Origin: Desulfuromonadales bacterium
Lineage (GTDB): Bacteria; Desulfobacterota; Desulfuromonadia; Desulfuromonadales; UBA2294
Length of the DNA stretch: 9,085 bases
NCBI GenBank assembly: GCA_030591795.1
Contig: JAUVAJ010000043.1
Location: 1-9,085, forward strand
Direction of reading: 5' to 3'
The position numbers were made by a program, and so were the translations under genes. A model generated the notes under the pieces. The model made no database searches and had not been told where the DNA came from. It was given only the letters and a program-made list of their open reading frames with translations. This document shows positions 7,824-9,085 of the stretch, one piece after another. Numbering within the stretch: position 1 is the first letter of the stretch; every line of letters begins with the position of its first letter.

Positions 7824-8402
7824 ATGCAGGACGAAAGAAGACAGATTCAGCAGGAATTAATCACCATTGAGCAGGCGATGCGCACGCTTGAGCAAGCCTA
7901 CGAGAAATATTTTTCCGGGATCGCAGAGCCGAACAGGAAACGCGCCGCTGAACCGCTCAAGGCACGGGAAACTGTCAATAAACAGCTCAGACAATTTGCC
8001 AACCGGCGAATCATGCAAACCGATCTCCGTTTTAAATACCAAACGATGGCAACCCGCTTCCATAGTGTCTCCGGCTACTGGGATCGCATTCTCCGCTTGA
8101 TGGATGAGGGCAAATTCCACCGGCCAACCGGGGCAAAACCCGGGTACGGCCCTATTCATAAACCGGCCAAAAAGCAGGCCAATGCATCAGGTGCAAATCA
8201 GGTTGATACTATTTATCACGATCTGATGGCGGCGCGAAAATCGTGCAACATCAGCGGTCAGGCGCCGGAGAAAAAGCAGATCGCCGCCATGCTCGAACAA
8301 CAAAAAGCTAAAATCAAAGAAAAATTCGGCGATAAAGCGGTCGCATTCCGGGTTGAAACCAGAGACGGCAAACCACGTATCGTCGTTAAAGCCAAAAAGT
8401 AA
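7824..8402 (+). CDS. coiled-coil protein resembling the MXAN_5187 C-terminal family
   Basis: A 192-residue, highly basic, probably cytoplasmic protein of unknown function with no signal peptide or membrane segment. Residues 1-60 form a charged helix likely to be a coiled coil, including the LEQAYEKYFSGI segment. A middle part (about 60-100) carries LRFKYQTMATRF and a GYWDRILRLMDEGKF segment. A Lys/Gly/Pro-rich linker near 100-125 leads to a C-terminal domain (about 127-190) with VDTIYHDLMAARKSC, an IKEKFGDKAV helix and a final strand pair ending KPRIVVKAKK. This order resembles deltaproteobacterial proteins annotated as MXAN_5187 C-terminal domain proteins; the match is from memory and should be confirmed by profile search. 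The ATG is fixed by the strong GGAGGAGGA 3-12 bases upstream. It is divergent from glmU, and a radical SAM gene follows after 52 bases, possibly on the same transcript. Confidence 0.82.
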   Translation: MQDERRQIQQELITIEQAMRTLEQAYEKYFSGIAEPNRKRAAEPLKARETVNKQLRQFANRRIMQTDLRFKYQTMATRFHSVSGYWDRILRLMDEGKFHRPTGAKPGYGPIHKPAKKQANASGANQVDTIYHDLMAARKSCNISGQAPEKKQIAAMLEQQKAKIKEKFGDKAVAFRVETRDGKPRIVVKAKK

Positions 8403-8406
8403 TATT

Positions 8407-8434
8407 TTGTAAAAATTTGAGGTGACCAGATAAT
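8407..8434 (+). promoter_or_regulatory. weak candidate promoter for the radical SAM gene
   Basis: TTGTAA (8407-8412) and GATAAT (8429-8434) are 16 bases apart in the 52-base gap before the ATG at 8455. The -10 matches 5 of 6 consensus positions and the -35 matches 4 of 6. Transcription would start near 8441, right at the AAGGG ribosome binding site, so the leader would be very short. Read-through from the upstream gene is an equally good explanation, since no terminator is visible between them. Confidence 0.25.
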
Positions 8435-8454
8435 ATCAACAAGGGTAGTGCGCT

Positions 8455-9085
8455 ATGAAGATTGTTCTACCGACATTGCATGTACGCCACTCCCCCCAAG
8501 CTGTCCCGCTGGCGGCGGCTAACTTGATCGCCACTCTGGTCGACCGACCCGGATTTGACTGTCAACTACTCAATTTTTTTCCTGACAATTCCGAAAATGA
8601 TATCTACAACACCATCCTCGCAGCTGAACCCGAGCTGGTTGCAATACCGCTCTACTCATGGAACCGTCGCACCATGCTCAGTGTCAGCCAACGCCTTAAA
8701 CGACACAACCCTGACATCTTTCTGCTCGGCGGTGGTCCGGAGGCGACCGCCGATCCAAGCGGCGTTATTGCCGAGGGCACGTTAAACGCCGCAATCCGTG
8801 GTGAAGGCGAACTAACCTTCAGGGAGACTGTTGAGCAAATTGCGGCTACCAACAGTTGTCAACTACTGCCCGGTCTTTCTCTGGCTACTGCCAACGGTAT
8901 CGAGCACGGTCCGAACCGAGTATCAGCCGAGCCGAACGACCTCACCTCGCCCTGGTTGACCGGACTTTTACAAGCTAAACATGGCGTGCTCTGGGAAGTG
9001 GCCCGCGGCTGTCCGTTCAAGTGCAGTTACTGTTTTGACAGTCTCGGCGACAGGATGGTTCGTACCATACCGATGGAGCGGCTCA
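8455..9085 (+). CDS. B12-binding-domain radical SAM protein (3' partial)
   Basis: The frame opens with ATG at 8455 and continues to the window edge, giving 210 codons with no stop. The N-terminal part (about 1-135) has the Rossmann-like pattern of a cobalamin-binding domain: MKIVLPTLHVRH, then PELVAIPLYSWNRRTM, FLLGGGPEA and AIRGEGELTF. The lower-axial-ligand motif DxHxxG is absent. The radical SAM core begins with ARGCPFKCSYCFD, with 4Fe-4S ligands C186, C190 and C193 in the CX3CX2C spacing. Such proteins cleave S-adenosylmethionine to a 5'-deoxyadenosyl radical or use methylcobalamin for methyl transfer; the substrate here is unknown. The N-terminal style resembles radical SAM proteins with a DUF4080 tail, but that tail is outside the window. 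The ribosome binding site is AAGGG about 9 bases before the ATG. It may be co-transcribed with the upstream coiled-coil gene. Confidence 0.9.
   Translation, partial: MKIVLPTLHVRHSPQAVPLAAANLIATLVDRPGFDCQLLNFFPDNSENDIYNTILAAEPELVAIPLYSWNRRTMLSVSQRLKRHNPDIFLLGGGPEATADPSGVIAEGTLNAAIRGEGELTFRETVEQIAATNSCQLLPGLSLATANGIEHGPNRVSAEPNDLTSPWLTGLLQAKHGVLWEVARGCPFKCSYCFDSLGDRMVRTIPMERL

Noticed and set aside
8560..8867. 11-base direct repeat TGTCAACTACT at 8560-8570 and 8857-8867
   Set aside because: Both copies are in frame and encode Cys-Gln-Leu-Leu in the radical SAM gene; two isolated copies look like chance.

Overview
The window holds ordinary bacterial chromosome, moderately GC-rich by eye and densely packed, with no RNA genes, CRISPR array, insertion sequence or phage gene that I can see. 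The gene mix suggests a deltaproteobacterium of the Desulfuromonadales/Geobacter type (Desulfobacterota). It combines a long AsmA-like protein, a ClC protein with CBS domains, a glmU-glmS pair, a coiled-coil protein resembling the MXAN_5187 family and a cobalamin-binding radical SAM protein. The assignment rests on protein resemblance only and is an inference.

Layout. Positions 2-379 (+) are the 3' end of an AsmA/YhdP-like envelope protein. It converges, with a 4-base gap, on a minus-strand block. That block, read in transcription order from right to left, is glmU (7668-6283), glmS (6242-4416), an intrinsic terminator (4349-4311), then fabH (4192-3206), an MBL-fold hydrolase (3209-2274) and a ClC-family protein with a CBS pair (2174-384). 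The divergent 155-base gap 7669-7823 carries a good sigma70-type promoter for glmU and a weaker one for the rightward gene. To the right on the plus strand are a 192-residue coiled-coil/MXAN_5187-like protein (7824-8402) and the first 210 codons of a B12-binding radical SAM protein (8455 to the window edge).

How they work together. GlmS makes glucosamine-6-phosphate and GlmU makes UDP-GlcNAc, the precursor of peptidoglycan and lipopolysaccharide; they form a two-gene operon closed by a perfect 13-bp terminator hairpin. FabH (initiation of fatty-acid synthesis) and the MBL hydrolase overlap by 4 bases and are very likely co-translated, so a shared substrate such as an acyl thioester is possible but unproven. 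The ClC gene follows after about 100 bases with no visible terminator and may be the tail of the same transcript.

I do not see a clear undescribed system here. The most useful leads are the substituted anion-site residues of the ClC protein, the fabH-MBL coupling, a UNCG-type hairpin with a U-tract between glmU and glmS, a leader hairpin that could mask a ribosome binding site, and the pairing of an uncharacterised coiled-coil gene with an uncharacterised radical SAM gene.
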